Shown here: positions 43,778-52,370 of the stretch, one piece after another
How positions within the stretch are numbered: position 1 is the stretch's first letter
How the letters are laid out: the number at the start of each line of letters is the position of its first letter
Source of the DNA: Oscillospiraceae bacterium
GTDB lineage: Bacteria > Bacillota > Clostridia > Oscillospirales > Ruminococcaceae
NCBI GenBank assembly: GCA_015067145.1
Contig: SVNA01000002.1
Location: forward strand, 1-64,000
Direction: 5' to 3'
DNA length: 64,000 bases
Notes under the pieces: generated by a model
Databases searched by the model: none
What the model saw: the letters and a program-made list of their open reading frames with translations, nothing else
What the model was told of the DNA's origin: nothing
Position numbers and translations under genes: made by a program

Positions 43778-44206
43778 TTAAATCATTTTCTTTCTTTCGA
43801 TTGGTGTGGAAAGAATAATCTGTGTGCTTGTTCGGCCCATTTTCTGGAATTTGATGATAAGGCGTTCAAGGTCCCCAATTTCCTTTGCATCCACCTTAAC
43901 AAGATAGCTGTAGTCCCCTGTTACATGGTAACATTCCACAACCAGAGGCTCGTTTTCCACCAGTTCCAGCAGGTTTTCACGGTCCTGCGGGGAGATGGAA
44001 ACATTGATGATTGCGTGCACTGTTCTGCCTATCTTTTTAGGGTTTACAATGGCGGTGTAACCTTCAATGATGCCTTCCTTTTCCATTCTTTTGATTCTTT
44101 CGCTTACAGCAGGTGCTGTGAGGGAAATTGTCTGTGTAATTTCCTTTACTGTGATTCTGCCGTTATCCTGCAAAAGTTCCAGAATTTTCTTATCAATACT
44201 ATCCAT
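43778..44206 (-). CDS. Lrp/AsnC-family transcriptional regulator
   Basis: This 142-residue regulator has an N-terminal helix-turn-helix (DKKILELLQDNGRITVKEIT, then SAPAVSERIKRMEKEGII-like helices) and a C-terminal RAM ligand-binding domain starting about residue 65, with GDYSYLVKVDA typical of amino-acid-sensing members. It probably regulates amino-acid metabolism or transport genes as an oligomer, but no target can be picked from the neighbours. Monocistronic with its own terminator. Confidence 0.93.
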   Translation of the reverse strand: MDSIDKKILELLQDNGRITVKEITQTISLTAPAVSERIKRMEKEGIIEGYTAIVNPKKIGRTVHAIINVSISPQDRENLLELVENEPLVVECYHVTGDYSYLVKVDAKEIGDLERLIIKFQKMGRTSTQIILSTPIERKKMI

Positions 44207-44332
44207 ACTCTTCCTCCGATATTATATTTTTGTATATTTATTTTGCAAAATTGTATCCCAAATCTTTATTTTTTACGCTGGAGGTTTATTTTATAACAAT
44301 TATATAACTTATTTTTAAGTTTGTAAATATTT

Positions 44333-45598
44333 TTATTTAATTTTATAAGTTTTGTAAAGATAGCTGAATTTCTTGTCCACAATGCCCTTTACGGCGATGC
44401 CCTCGGCGGTGTATTCCTCGCTGTGCACCACGCCGTTTTCACGTATTGTGTTGATAAGACTTGTCTGGCTGTACGGCAGGAGAATATCCAGCTGTTCCAT
44501 GCGGCCGGATAATTTTTCGTCGATTTTTTCAAGGAGAGTTTCAAGGCCGAAACCGCTTTTTGCCGAAACACGCACCCCGTTTTCCATAAGGAAGGGCTGA
44601 TGCTCCTTATCGCACTTGTTGTAGACTGTGATGATGTTTTCCTTATCCACACCGATTTCGTCCAGAACACCGCGGGTGATTTCCAGCTGGTTGTCACGGT
44701 CCTCGCTGGAGATATCGCATACATTGAGGACAATATCGGCATATTTTGCCTGCTTAAGGGTGGATTTGAAGGCTTCAACCAGCTTGTGCGGCAGGCGGCT
44801 TACAAAACCTACTGTGTCAACAAGTATAGCGTTCTGGCCGCTTGGCAGCACAAATTTGCGGGCTGTAGGGTCCAGCGTTGCAAAGAGCATATCCTTTTCG
44901 AAGATTTCGCTGTTTGTGATTTTGTTCAGCAGGCTGGATTTACCCACGTTGGTGTAGCCTGTGAGGGCGATAACGGGGACATCGTTCTTTTTGCGTTTTT
45001 CGCTGAGCAGGTCACGGCGTTTTTCCACCTGTTCCAGTTTTTCTTTTATGAGTGCAATACGCTGGTTGATGTGACGGCGGTCGTATTCCAGCTTGGATTC
45101 ACCTGCACCGCGTCGTGCACCGCCGCCCCCTGCACCACCGCCGCCCTGACGGGAGAGGCTTGCACCCATACCGCTTAAACGGGGAAGCTGATATCTGAGC
45201 AGTGCCAGCTCTGTCTGCAGCTTGCCCTCGCTGGTGGTTGCACGCTTGGAGAAGATTTCAAGAATGAGCATTGTGCGGTCGATAACCTCTACCTCCAGAT
45301 AGTCTGAGATATTTTTTATCTGGCTGCCTGTGAGCTCGCAGTCGAAAACGCACAGCTGCACCTCGTTGTTATGGCAAAGCTCTTTAACTTCTGCCATCTT
45401 GCCCTCGCCAAGATAGTATTTGTTTTCGGGGTTGTCCTTTTTCTGCACAACCTGACAGACCACCTGCAGATCCCCCGCTTCGCAGAGGTTTTCCAGCTCT
45501 TTCATAGAGTCGTCAATATCGTATTCACCGCAGTCCACCCCTGCAATAAGGGTTTTTGTGAGCATTTTTTCCTGTGTGTTGTCAATAATATTAGCCAT
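44333..45598 (-). CDS. hflX: ribosome-associated GTPase HflX
   Basis: This 421-residue GTPase rescues or splits stalled 70S ribosomes. It has the N-terminal HflX domain (about 1-180) with the Gly-rich GGGGAGGGGARRGAGESK loop, then G1 GYTNVGKSS (about 212-220), G3 DTVGF and G4 NKCD. The C-terminal domain is shorter than in E. coli, as in other Firmicutes. Transcribed alone. A weak ribosome site (GGTGATTTT) precedes the ATG. Confidence 0.95.
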   Translation of the reverse strand: MANIIDNTQEKMLTKTLIAGVDCGEYDIDDSMKELENLCEAGDLQVVCQVVQKKDNPENKYYLGEGKMAEVKELCHNNEVQLCVFDCELTGSQIKNISDYLEVEVIDRTMLILEIFSKRATTSEGKLQTELALLRYQLPRLSGMGASLSRQGGGGAGGGGARRGAGESKLEYDRRHINQRIALIKEKLEQVEKRRDLLSEKRKKNDVPVIALTGYTNVGKSSLLNKITNSEIFEKDMLFATLDPTARKFVLPSGQNAILVDTVGFVSRLPHKLVEAFKSTLKQAKYADIVLNVCDISSEDRDNQLEITRGVLDEIGVDKENIITVYNKCDKEHQPFLMENGVRVSAKSGFGLETLLEKIDEKLSGRMEQLDILLPYSQTSLINTIRENGVVHSEEYTAEGIAVKGIVDKKFSYLYKTYKIK

Positions 45599-45696
45599 AA
45601 AATCACCGTATTTTATATATAAACAAATTTTTTAACTTTAATTTTTCACATATCTGTGCTAAAATCGTACCATAAAAGTATAGGGAGGTACAATAG

Positions 45697-46326
45697 ATGT
45701 TTTGTCCAAGATGCGGCAGAGCCGTTAATGAAACCAGCAACTTTTGCGGAGGCTGTGGTCTTTCCAAAGCGGAAATAGAAAAATATCTGGTGAAAACCGA
45801 AGCTGCTCAGCCACAGTCCGAACCTGAAACAGAGCCTCAGACAGTGCATTGGGAAAGCCAGCCTGCACAGGAAGTGCCAGAAGCAGAACCTGTAAAGGCA
45901 GAAGCTGTAAAAGAAGAACCGGGCTTTGCAGAAAATGAAATCATCTGTGAAGCTGCAAAGGAAACTGAAGCAGCAAAGGCCGAAGAACCAAAACAAGGCA
46001 CCTACAGCTACACTGCCAGCCAGAGCGGCGGCCAGTACAGCTACTCCACAAGCCAGAGCACACAGCAGAGCCACGCACAGCCAAATTATAGCTATACAGA
46101 GCCTGTGAAAGAAGCAAAAAACGAAAACCTTTCCACCGTGGACTTTATCTGGATGATGGTTATTGCAGGAATTCCTGTTGTGGGCCTTGTGTATCTTATC
46201 TATCTCGCCTTTCAGAATGATAACACGAACAAACGCTCCTACGCAAGAGCAAGCCTTATTATGAGCATCTTTGCATTTATTATCAGCTTTGTGTTTGTAA
46301 TCGGCTTTATGCTTTCTGGCATGTAG
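45697..46326 (+). CDS. zinc-ribbon membrane protein, unknown function
   Basis: This 209-residue protein has an N-terminal zinc ribbon (CPRCGRAVNETSNFCGGCG, cysteines 3, 6, 17 and 20), a long acidic, Ala/Glu/Pro-rich, low-complexity linker (about 30-140, Ser/Tyr/Gln-rich near its end), and two C-terminal membrane helices (about 148-170 and 185-207). The arrangement is common in clostridial proteins annotated only as zinc-ribbon domain proteins. The cytosolic ribbon may bind a partner. GGGAGGTAC sets the start. Its strand is opposite to hflX upstream. Confidence 0.85.
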   Translation: MFCPRCGRAVNETSNFCGGCGLSKAEIEKYLVKTEAAQPQSEPETEPQTVHWESQPAQEVPEAEPVKAEAVKEEPGFAENEIICEAAKETEAAKAEEPKQGTYSYTASQSGGQYSYSTSQSTQQSHAQPNYSYTEPVKEAKNENLSTVDFIWMMVIAGIPVVGLVYLIYLAFQNDNTNKRSYARASLIMSIFAFIISFVFVIGFMLSGM

Positions 46327-46350
46327 TAAAACATCATAAACCAAATGGAA

Positions 46351-46385
46351 AAATCCCGTACAGAAAATTCTGTGCGGGATTTTTT
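46351..46385. terminator. bidirectional terminator
   Basis: AAATCCCG-ACAGAA / TTCTGTG-CGGGATTT with T-runs in both directions, shared by the zinc-ribbon gene (+) and the LysR gene (-), which converge here. Confidence 0.92.
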
Positions 46386-46402
46386 AGGATTTATCTTATT
46401 TT

Positions 46403-47269
46403 TTATCTGTACTGAAGATACTGCAAAAAATTTTTAACAACAGGGGATACGCCGTTTACGGAACGCAGCGCTATCCCTATTTTTCTGTATGCGGGAATAT
46501 CCAGACTTTTTATAACTATATCGTAATTGGCTCTTTGAAGAATAAGCCTTGGCAGAATTGCAATTCCAAGACCTTTTTCCACCATGGACATAATGGCATA
46601 GTCATCCCAGGTTGTGTATTTTACATCCGGCACTATACCATTTTCTTCAAAAAACACCGAAATCTCCGACTTATAATTTCTTTCCAGCAGTATGAACGGT
46701 TCCTTTGTAAGTTCTTCTGCCGGAAATTTTTCGCAGCCGGCCAGCGGATGATTTTTGGGAAGAACTGCCACAAGTTCGTCCTTTTCCAGAAAAATTGTTT
46801 CCAGATTGCTTTTTACCGGCAGTTCCAGAAATCCGCAGTCCACCCTGCCGTTTATGATCATCTCTTCTATCTCTCTGTAGTCTCCGATGACCAGTTCGTA
46901 TTCTATGCCGGGAAAATCATTTTTAAATTCGTTTATTATATTCGGCACCCAATGGGTTGCCACGCTGGAGAAAACCCCTATGCGTATAAGTCCTGTGCGC
47001 ATATCGGTGATTTCACCCACAAAGCCTGTAAATCTTTCAAATTCGTCACAGAGTTTTTTTGCGTATGGCAGGATTTTTTCTCCCTCGCTGGTGAGGGTAA
47101 CTCCGTTTTTGCTGCGTTCCAGCAGAGCAACATTACATTCACTTTCCAGGTCAGAAATCATTCTGCTTATACCCGACTGTGAGTAGTTGAGCACCTCTGC
47201 CGCCTTTGTAAAGCTGCCGTATTCGACGGTTTTTACAAACGCCAAATACTTTTGTAAGTTCATATCCAT
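46403..47269 (-). CDS. LysR-family transcriptional regulator
   Basis: This 288-residue regulator has a winged helix-turn-helix at 1-60 (YLAFVKTVEYGSFTKAAEVL, SQSGISRMISDLE) and a periplasmic-binding-protein-like effector domain (about 90-288). It is divergent from a DMT transporter at 47483, the standard arrangement for a LysR protein controlling an exporter. A near-ideal inverted repeat with T-N11-A character (47290-47314) sits 21 bases upstream of its start. Confidence 0.93.
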   Translation of the reverse strand: MDMNLQKYLAFVKTVEYGSFTKAAEVLNYSQSGISRMISDLESECNVALLERSKNGVTLTSEGEKILPYAKKLCDEFERFTGFVGEITDMRTGLIRIGVFSSVATHWVPNIINEFKNDFPGIEYELVIGDYREIEEMIINGRVDCGFLELPVKSNLETIFLEKDELVAVLPKNHPLAGCEKFPAEELTKEPFILLERNYKSEISVFFEENGIVPDVKYTTWDDYAIMSMVEKGLGIAILPRLILQRANYDIVIKSLDIPAYRKIGIALRSVNGVSPVVKNFLQYLQYR

Positions 47270-47289
47270 ACGCCAAGACCTCTATGCAA

Positions 47290-47314
47290 ATTTGTAATGG
47301 TTCGCATTACAAAT
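47290..47314. promoter_or_regulatory. LysR-type operator
   Basis: Perfect ten-base arms ATTTGTAATG / CATTACAAAT around a five-base centre, in the LysR-DMT divergent spacer. No T-run follows it, so a terminator is unlikely. It is placed for autorepression of the LysR gene and activation of the transporter. Confidence 0.65.
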
Positions 47315-47482
47315 GTCCGCTTTTACCTTAAATTTCATCGTGCTATACTTATCTCTGCCACAGGTATAAATATATTATATTTCTTTTAAATATTACATTT
47401 ATATCTGGCATAATTTACATTTTTTCAGTAATAACAACCTAATTATATCTTGCTATAACAAAATTAATCAAGGGTTTCAACT

Positions 47483-48415
47483 ATGAAAAAAACAGATTTT
47501 ATCAAGTACATAATTGCATCTTTGATTTTCGGCTCCAACGGTATCGTGTCCAGTCATATTGATCTGCCAAGTTCCCATATCGTGCTGCTGAGAAGCTTTA
47601 TAGGATGCACCTTTCTCTTTATCATCTGTTTTGCAGCCAGAGATAAATTTGTATCCATGCAGTATAAAAAACAGTTTGTTTTCCTGTTCATCTCAGGTAT
47701 GGCCCTGGGGGCAAGCTGGCTGTTTCTGTTTGCAGCTTATCTCAAGATAGGTGTAAGTGTTGCTTCCCTTTTATACTACTGCGGTCCTGTTATAGTTATG
47801 GCTGTGTCTCCCCTTATCTTCAAGGATAAACTGACAAAGTTCAAGGTTATCGGCATTATTTCTGTTTTCTTCGGTCTCTATCTTATAAACGGGGCAAATT
47901 TTGGTGAAAACGGAGATATAAGCGGTGTTGTACTTGCCCTGTTCAGTGCTGTTATGTATGCTGTTATGATTATCAGCAGCAAAATGGTAAAAGACATCCG
48001 CGGCAGAGAAAACGCTGCCATGCAGATGCTGGGCTGTTTTTCCATAGTGGCTGTGGCAACATTTTTCTCCCACGGATTCCGTATGGATATTCACAGTGAA
48101 GATATAATTCCTATTCTGGTTTTAGGTGTTATCAACACAGGCATCGCCATCTGGTTTTATTTTTCGTCCATCAACCGTCTGCCGGTTTACACCGTGGCAG
48201 TTTGCGGATATGCGGAACCTCTTTCCGCAGTTATTTTTTCAGTACTCTTCCTAAAAGAATCTATGACTGCTTTGCAGATTGTTGGTGTGTTCCTTATAAT
48301 CGGCGGTGCTATGTTTGCAGAACTTGCGGGCAAAAAGCGGGCTTATTGTGCCGCTGTACCTCAGCTGCTGCAAAATAAAAAAGACGCCTCGGACCAGGAA
48401 GCGTCTTTTGACTGA
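47483..48415 (+). CDS. EamA/DMT-superfamily transporter
   Basis: This 310-residue membrane protein has ten predicted helices in two EamA repeats (SLIFGSNGIVSS..., RSFIGCTFLFIICF in the first half; LFSAVMYAVMIISS and GYAEPLSAVIFSVLFL in the second). Likely an exporter of an amino acid or metabolite whose inducer is read by the divergent LysR protein. The last dozen codons (NKKDASDQEASFD) read straight through a terminator-like hairpin at 48379-48409, so the C-terminus is probably a recent extension. Confidence 0.87.
   Translation: MKKTDFIKYIIASLIFGSNGIVSSHIDLPSSHIVLLRSFIGCTFLFIICFAARDKFVSMQYKKQFVFLFISGMALGASWLFLFAAYLKIGVSVASLLYYCGPVIVMAVSPLIFKDKLTKFKVIGIISVFFGLYLINGANFGENGDISGVVLALFSAVMYAVMIISSKMVKDIRGRENAAMQMLGCFSIVAVATFFSHGFRMDIHSEDIIPILVLGVINTGIAIWFYFSSINRLPVYTVAVCGYAEPLSAVIFSVLFLKESMTALQIVGVFLIIGGAMFAELAGKKRAYCAAVPQLLQNKKDASDQEASFD
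48379..48409 (-). terminator. terminator of the nucleoside-gate gene, inside the DMT reading frame
   Basis: AAAAGACGC / GCGTCTTTT stem with inner CCT/AGG pairing. On the minus strand it is followed by TTTATTTTG and lies 21 bases after the stop of the 48430 gene. It also codes for the final residues of the convergent DMT gene. Confidence 0.85.
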
Positions 48416-48429
48416 TTTGTATTATCAGA

Positions 48430-49581
48430 TTAAAGCATACCGAAAAGCATGCAGAGATAGTGTGCTGCAACACCTGCACACAGACCGCCGATTGTGTGGG
48501 AAAAAAGTGCATCTTTGATGAACTGTCTTTTGTTAAGAGCATCCATCATGGAGATGTGTGTGGAAAGGTAACCGGACCAGCACATACCCATAGCTGTAAA
48601 TACTGCGATTTCGTTGAGACCTGCAGCACCTTCTGTAATCATTGTTGGAACAAGACCCATTGCTGCACCTGTTGCACCAAGAGCTGTGATTGGGAATGCG
48701 ATGTTGCTTGGGTCACGGAAACCAAAGAGGATGTTTGTTACAGGCTGGATGAATTCGCCAAGTTTAGGCAGGAGAGCAACGCCTTCGTATGCTGCACCTG
48801 TGAATCCTGTTTCCGGTGCACCGAATGTGAGCATCATAACGAATGTGCAGATAACAAGAACACCAGGAACGATTGCAAAACCAAGGTCTACACCTGTTTT
48901 GCCGCCTTCGAGAAGAGCGTTGAGCACACGTTCCAGTGTGGAACCGTTAACTGTTTTGAGTTCTTCTTCCATCTTCTGGGCACCTTTGATGGAGCGGTCA
49001 GCTTTAGCTTCTTCTTTGGAAACATTGTGGTATTTTTTAGTTGCTCTGAGCATGAGGCGTACAGACACTACAGAACCTACACATGCACCGAGAACGCCAA
49101 CGAGGGATGCTGTGAGTGCACCTTCAAGTGGGAGAGCAAGCATATATGTACAAAGGATAAGACCCATACCAAAGGAAGTACCCAGGTTGCACAAAGCAGG
49201 AATCTGATATTCTTTAAAGAATTTTGTAAAGCTTTCGTTTTTTGCTGTTGTAAGGATTGCTGCGTTGTCAGATACAAATGTTGTAACGATACCAAGGCTT
49301 GCAGCACCAGGCATACCGTATATTGGACGCATAAGCGGGCTGATGAGCTTGTTGAGCAGGTCGATAACGCCGAATTCCGCAAAGATGGAAGCGATAGCAC
49401 CTGTAACAACAGAGATAGCCATGATAAAGAAGCAAGTATTCAAAAGCAAGTCGTGAGCTGTGTTCATGATTGTGTTGAACATGTTGCCAAGGCCCATTAC
49501 GCTGCCAAGCACGCCAAGGCCGCCAACAATAACAACCAGAACAACAAAAGTTTCAAGAGAAACTGCTTTTTTCTGTTTCAT
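48430..49581 (-). CDS. nucleoside-recognition (Gate) domain membrane protein, CD0519/CD1768-like
   Basis: This 383-residue polytopic protein has about ten membrane segments and contains two 'nucleoside recognition/Gate' regions, with features such as GMPGAASLGIVTTFVSDNAAILTTAK and GFRDPSNIAFPITALGATGAAMGL. The sequence resembles the clostridial CD0519/CD1768 family, whose substrate is not known. The ATG at 49581 is used because GGAGGAAAAA precedes it; the ATG four codons upstream is part of that ribosome site. It stands alone, and its terminator lies inside the convergent gene. Confidence 0.83.
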   Translation of the reverse strand: MKQKKAVSLETFVVLVVIVGGLGVLGSVMGLGNMFNTIMNTAHDLLLNTCFFIMAISVVTGAIASIFAEFGVIDLLNKLISPLMRPIYGMPGAASLGIVTTFVSDNAAILTTAKNESFTKFFKEYQIPALCNLGTSFGMGLILCTYMLALPLEGALTASLVGVLGACVGSVVSVRLMLRATKKYHNVSKEEAKADRSIKGAQKMEEELKTVNGSTLERVLNALLEGGKTGVDLGFAIVPGVLVICTFVMMLTFGAPETGFTGAAYEGVALLPKLGEFIQPVTNILFGFRDPSNIAFPITALGATGAAMGLVPTMITEGAAGLNEIAVFTAMGMCWSGYLSTHISMMDALNKRQFIKDALFSHTIGGLCAGVAAHYLCMLFGML

Positions 49582-49751
49582 TTTTTCCTCCAAAAGAGAT
49601 TGTGTGTAATTGTTTGTTTTTTATTTTAACAGACAGTGTCTGTTATTGACTTTTTTAAGACAGAGTGTCCGCTCTGTCTGTTTGCTGTGTTTATTTTTAA
49701 ACACAGAGAAAACACACTGCCGCAGGGACAGTATGCTTTATATACAGGTTA

Positions 49752-50414
49752 TTATTTTCTGCCGTAAGGGCAGTATTTTATGCAAAGACCGCAGACAGCA
49801 CCGCGGCCGATGTTTTTATATTCCCTTTTCATAAACTCGCTGCATTTTGCCGCATTGAAAAAGCTTTCCCGGTCGGTTGACCAGTTTTTGCCGCTGATGG
49901 CGCCGCTTGGACATTTTTCCTTGCAGATGTTGCAGTGGGTGCATGGGTTTTCGGGATATTCTGTTGGATTTTCAAAATGACAGTCGGTAAAGACTGTGCC
50001 AAGGCGAACCTTTGCACCAAAATCCTTGTGCAGAAACAGACAGTTGTTGCCCATATTGCCAAGGCCGCAGAGACAGGCAATCTTTTTGTGGCTGTATCTG
50101 CCGCGGTAAAACCAGCCTTCGTCATTTATGCTCTGGCTGGATGCAACGGTGATATATTTGTACCCCCTCTGCTGAAGCAGCAGACCCACACGCAGAAGGC
50201 AGTGGTCAATAAACGCATTTACGCTGCGGTAGTGGTTGAAATATGTATGTGTAGGTTTATCCTCAATCTCGTCGATGATGGCGTCGGACAGGTGCACCAC
50301 AAGGCTGACTGCGTTGTTCAGAGTGCCAATGCCATCTTCTGTATGGCAGAAGCCCACATCGCTTACACCGAGAGAAAAAAGCAAATCCTTGATTTCGTTT
50401 TGAATTTCTGTCAT
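49752..50414 (-). CDS. QueG-like double-cluster Fe-S protein
   Basis: This 220-residue protein resembles the epoxyqueuosine reductase family: RYSHKKIACLCGLGNMGNNCLFLH matches the segment preceding the clusters, and the C-terminal cysteines form two [4Fe-4S] sites (CTHCNICKEKC and, after C190, CGLCIKYCP). QueG proteins are about 310-380 residues and carry a cobalamin domain and HEAT repeats; here the N-terminal part is short and the HEAT region is absent. It may be a cobalamin-linked electron-transfer protein with another role. Confidence 0.78.
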   Translation of the reverse strand: MTEIQNEIKDLLFSLGVSDVGFCHTEDGIGTLNNAVSLVVHLSDAIIDEIEDKPTHTYFNHYRSVNAFIDHCLLRVGLLLQQRGYKYITVASSQSINDEGWFYRGRYSHKKIACLCGLGNMGNNCLFLHKDFGAKVRLGTVFTDCHFENPTEYPENPCTHCNICKEKCPSGAISGKNWSTDRESFFNAAKCSEFMKREYKNIGRGAVCGLCIKYCPYGRK

Positions 50415-50605
50415 ATTTTTACACCCGTTCTTTTATTTTACCATAAAATAAAATAAAGTATATTGTAAATAATTCCAAATTAGTGGTAATTTTTTGTGGA
50501 TTATTGCGTAAAGTTGTCATATCAAGTTACAAAGCAGCAAAGGAACGAAAAATAATCTGTTAAACAAATTATATTTTTTCTCCTTGTAAAACCGGCACTG
50601 TTTTG

Positions 50606-51820
50606 TTATTTAAACAGGTCAGTTTTCATGACCGAGGCATTCTGTACGGCGTTTTTGCCGTACTTTTGTTTTATACTGTCCAGTGCTTTCTGCAAGTTTT
50701 CCTTTTTTGCGTCGTCCTGTGCTTCAGGAGCATCAAAAAGGTTTATCTGCTGTGCTTTTTTATCTGCCGACAAATCCAGTGCTGTCACGGTGAGGGCACG
50801 GATTGGCATCTTTACATTCCAGTTTTTGCACAGCAGTTCCAGCGATGTGCGGTAGATGTTTTCCGTAACATTGGTGGACGGTATCCTGCACTGACGTGTA
50901 AAGGAGATAAAGGCGGGGTTTTTGATGGTTATCTGCACCCCATTGGCATAGAGACTGTGTTTACGCAGACGGTGTCCCACCTGTTCGCTGAGCACCATAA
51001 GGGCTGGCTTTATATCGCCCAGACCTGCGATGTCGCGGTAAAAGGTGTTGCCGTTGCCGATGGATTTGATTTCCCTCCGGGCATCAAAAGGCATAACAGG
51101 GCTGTTTTCCAGACCGTTGGCATAGATATGCAGGTCCCTGCCGTGTTTGCCCAGTTTATCCTCCAGCAGTGCTTTGTCCGCCGCCGCAAGCTGACCGATG
51201 GTGCGTATGCCCATTTTGTGCAGTGTTTCTGCGGTGTTTCTTCCCACATAGAGCAAGTCTTCAACTTTAAGGGGAAAGACGATGTCTTTGTAGTTTTCCC
51301 TTGAGATAAGGGTGGTGGCATTTGGCTTTTTGTAGTCGCTGCCCAGCTTGGCAAAAACCTTGTTGAAGCTGACGCCCACTGAAATGGTGAGACCTGTTTC
51401 GTAGTAGACACGTTCCCTTATCATATCGGCAAGGGTTACTGCATCAGGTGCAAAAAGATGGTAGCTGTTTGTCACATCCAGCCAGCTTTCATCGATGCCG
51501 AAAGGTTCCACAAGGTCGGTATATTTGTTGTAGATGCCGTTGATAATTTTGCTGAAATATTCGTATCTGTCCCTCTGTGGAGGCAGAATAACAAGGTCGG
51601 GGCAGAGTTTTTTTGCCGACTGTATGGTCTGGGCGGTTTTTATGCCGTATTTTTTTGCCGCCTCGTTTTTGGCAAGGATTATGCCGTGGCGGTTTTCGCT
51701 GCTTCCGCCCACCGCAACGGGTTTGTCCCGCAGTTCGGGATATGGCAGAAGCGACACCGAGGCGTAAAAACTGTTGCAGTCACAATGGAGAATTATTCTG
51801 TCTTTATTCTGTTGCTGCAT
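50606..51820 (-). CDS. dinB: DNA polymerase Y-family (Pol IV-like)
   Basis: This 404-residue translesion polymerase has HCDCNSFYASV (12-22) with the first catalytic Asp, DESWLDV with the second acidic pair, a helix-hairpin-helix thumb around GRNTAETLHKMGIRTIGQLA, and the little-finger domain at the C-terminus (about 240-350). The tail QINLFDAPE may be a beta-clamp-binding motif (QxxLF-like). UmuC/DinB assignment follows the dinB-like N-terminus. No LexA box was identified upstream. Ribosome site AAAAGGAGAATTGTT. Confidence 0.93.
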   Translation of the reverse strand: MQQQNKDRIILHCDCNSFYASVSLLPYPELRDKPVAVGGSSENRHGIILAKNEAAKKYGIKTAQTIQSAKKLCPDLVILPPQRDRYEYFSKIINGIYNKYTDLVEPFGIDESWLDVTNSYHLFAPDAVTLADMIRERVYYETGLTISVGVSFNKVFAKLGSDYKKPNATTLISRENYKDIVFPLKVEDLLYVGRNTAETLHKMGIRTIGQLAAADKALLEDKLGKHGRDLHIYANGLENSPVMPFDARREIKSIGNGNTFYRDIAGLGDIKPALMVLSEQVGHRLRKHSLYANGVQITIKNPAFISFTRQCRIPSTNVTENIYRTSLELLCKNWNVKMPIRALTVTALDLSADKKAQQINLFDAPEAQDDAKKENLQKALDSIKQKYGKNAVQNASVMKTDLFK

Positions 51821-51864
51821 AACAATTCTCCTTTTCTGTGCTTATATTTCCAGGGGCTTGGGGG

Positions 51865-52311
51865 CTATGCCTTTGCCTGAAATTCAAACTTCATTCTGAT
51901 ATGGGGGATTCCGTCCTCTAAAAATTCTTCACCGAAAGGCACGAAGCCCTGTGCTGAGTAAAATGGAAGTGCATAGGTCTGGGCCTCCAGATATATTCTG
52001 CTTTTACCGAAATGCTGTTTTGCCTGCACCATTGCCTCTTTAAGCAGCTGTGTGCCGTAGCCTTTGCGGCGTACAGCTGTTACCACACGGCCGATTTGTG
52101 CGGTGTTTTCGTCCTTCTCAAAGATGCGGAGATAACTGACAATATCCCCATTTTCATCCTTTAAAAACAGATGGAGGGCCCTTTTGTCGGTACCGTCGAT
52201 GTCCTGGTACGGACAGTTCTGCTCCACCACAAATACGGCACAGCGTATTTTGAGTATTTCGTACAGCTCGTCGGTTGTGAGCTGATGAAAGGTTTTTACA
52301 ATAATTTCCAT
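51865..52311 (-). CDS. GNAT-family acetyltransferase (ElaA-like)
   Basis: This 148-residue protein has the ElaA-type opening ELYEILKIRCAVFVVEQNCPYQDIDGTDKRALHL and the acetyl-CoA loop RRKGYGTQLLKEA (Q/RxxGxG/A). The ATG at 52311 begins the recognisable domain; a longer frame upstream runs through the sppA terminator and codes nothing known. No clear Shine-Dalgarno site precedes this ATG, and a TATAAAAT lies immediately upstream, so the message may be nearly leaderless or translated from a read-through transcript of sppA. Confidence 0.85.
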   Translation of the reverse strand: MEIIVKTFHQLTTDELYEILKIRCAVFVVEQNCPYQDIDGTDKRALHLFLKDENGDIVSYLRIFEKDENTAQIGRVVTAVRRKGYGTQLLKEAMVQAKQHFGKSRIYLEAQTYALPFYSAQGFVPFGEEFLEDGIPHIRMKFEFQAKA

Positions 52312-52370
52312 AATTTTATACCATATAAAACAGGACAGCGGCCAACAATCATGCCGCCGTCCCTTTTTGT

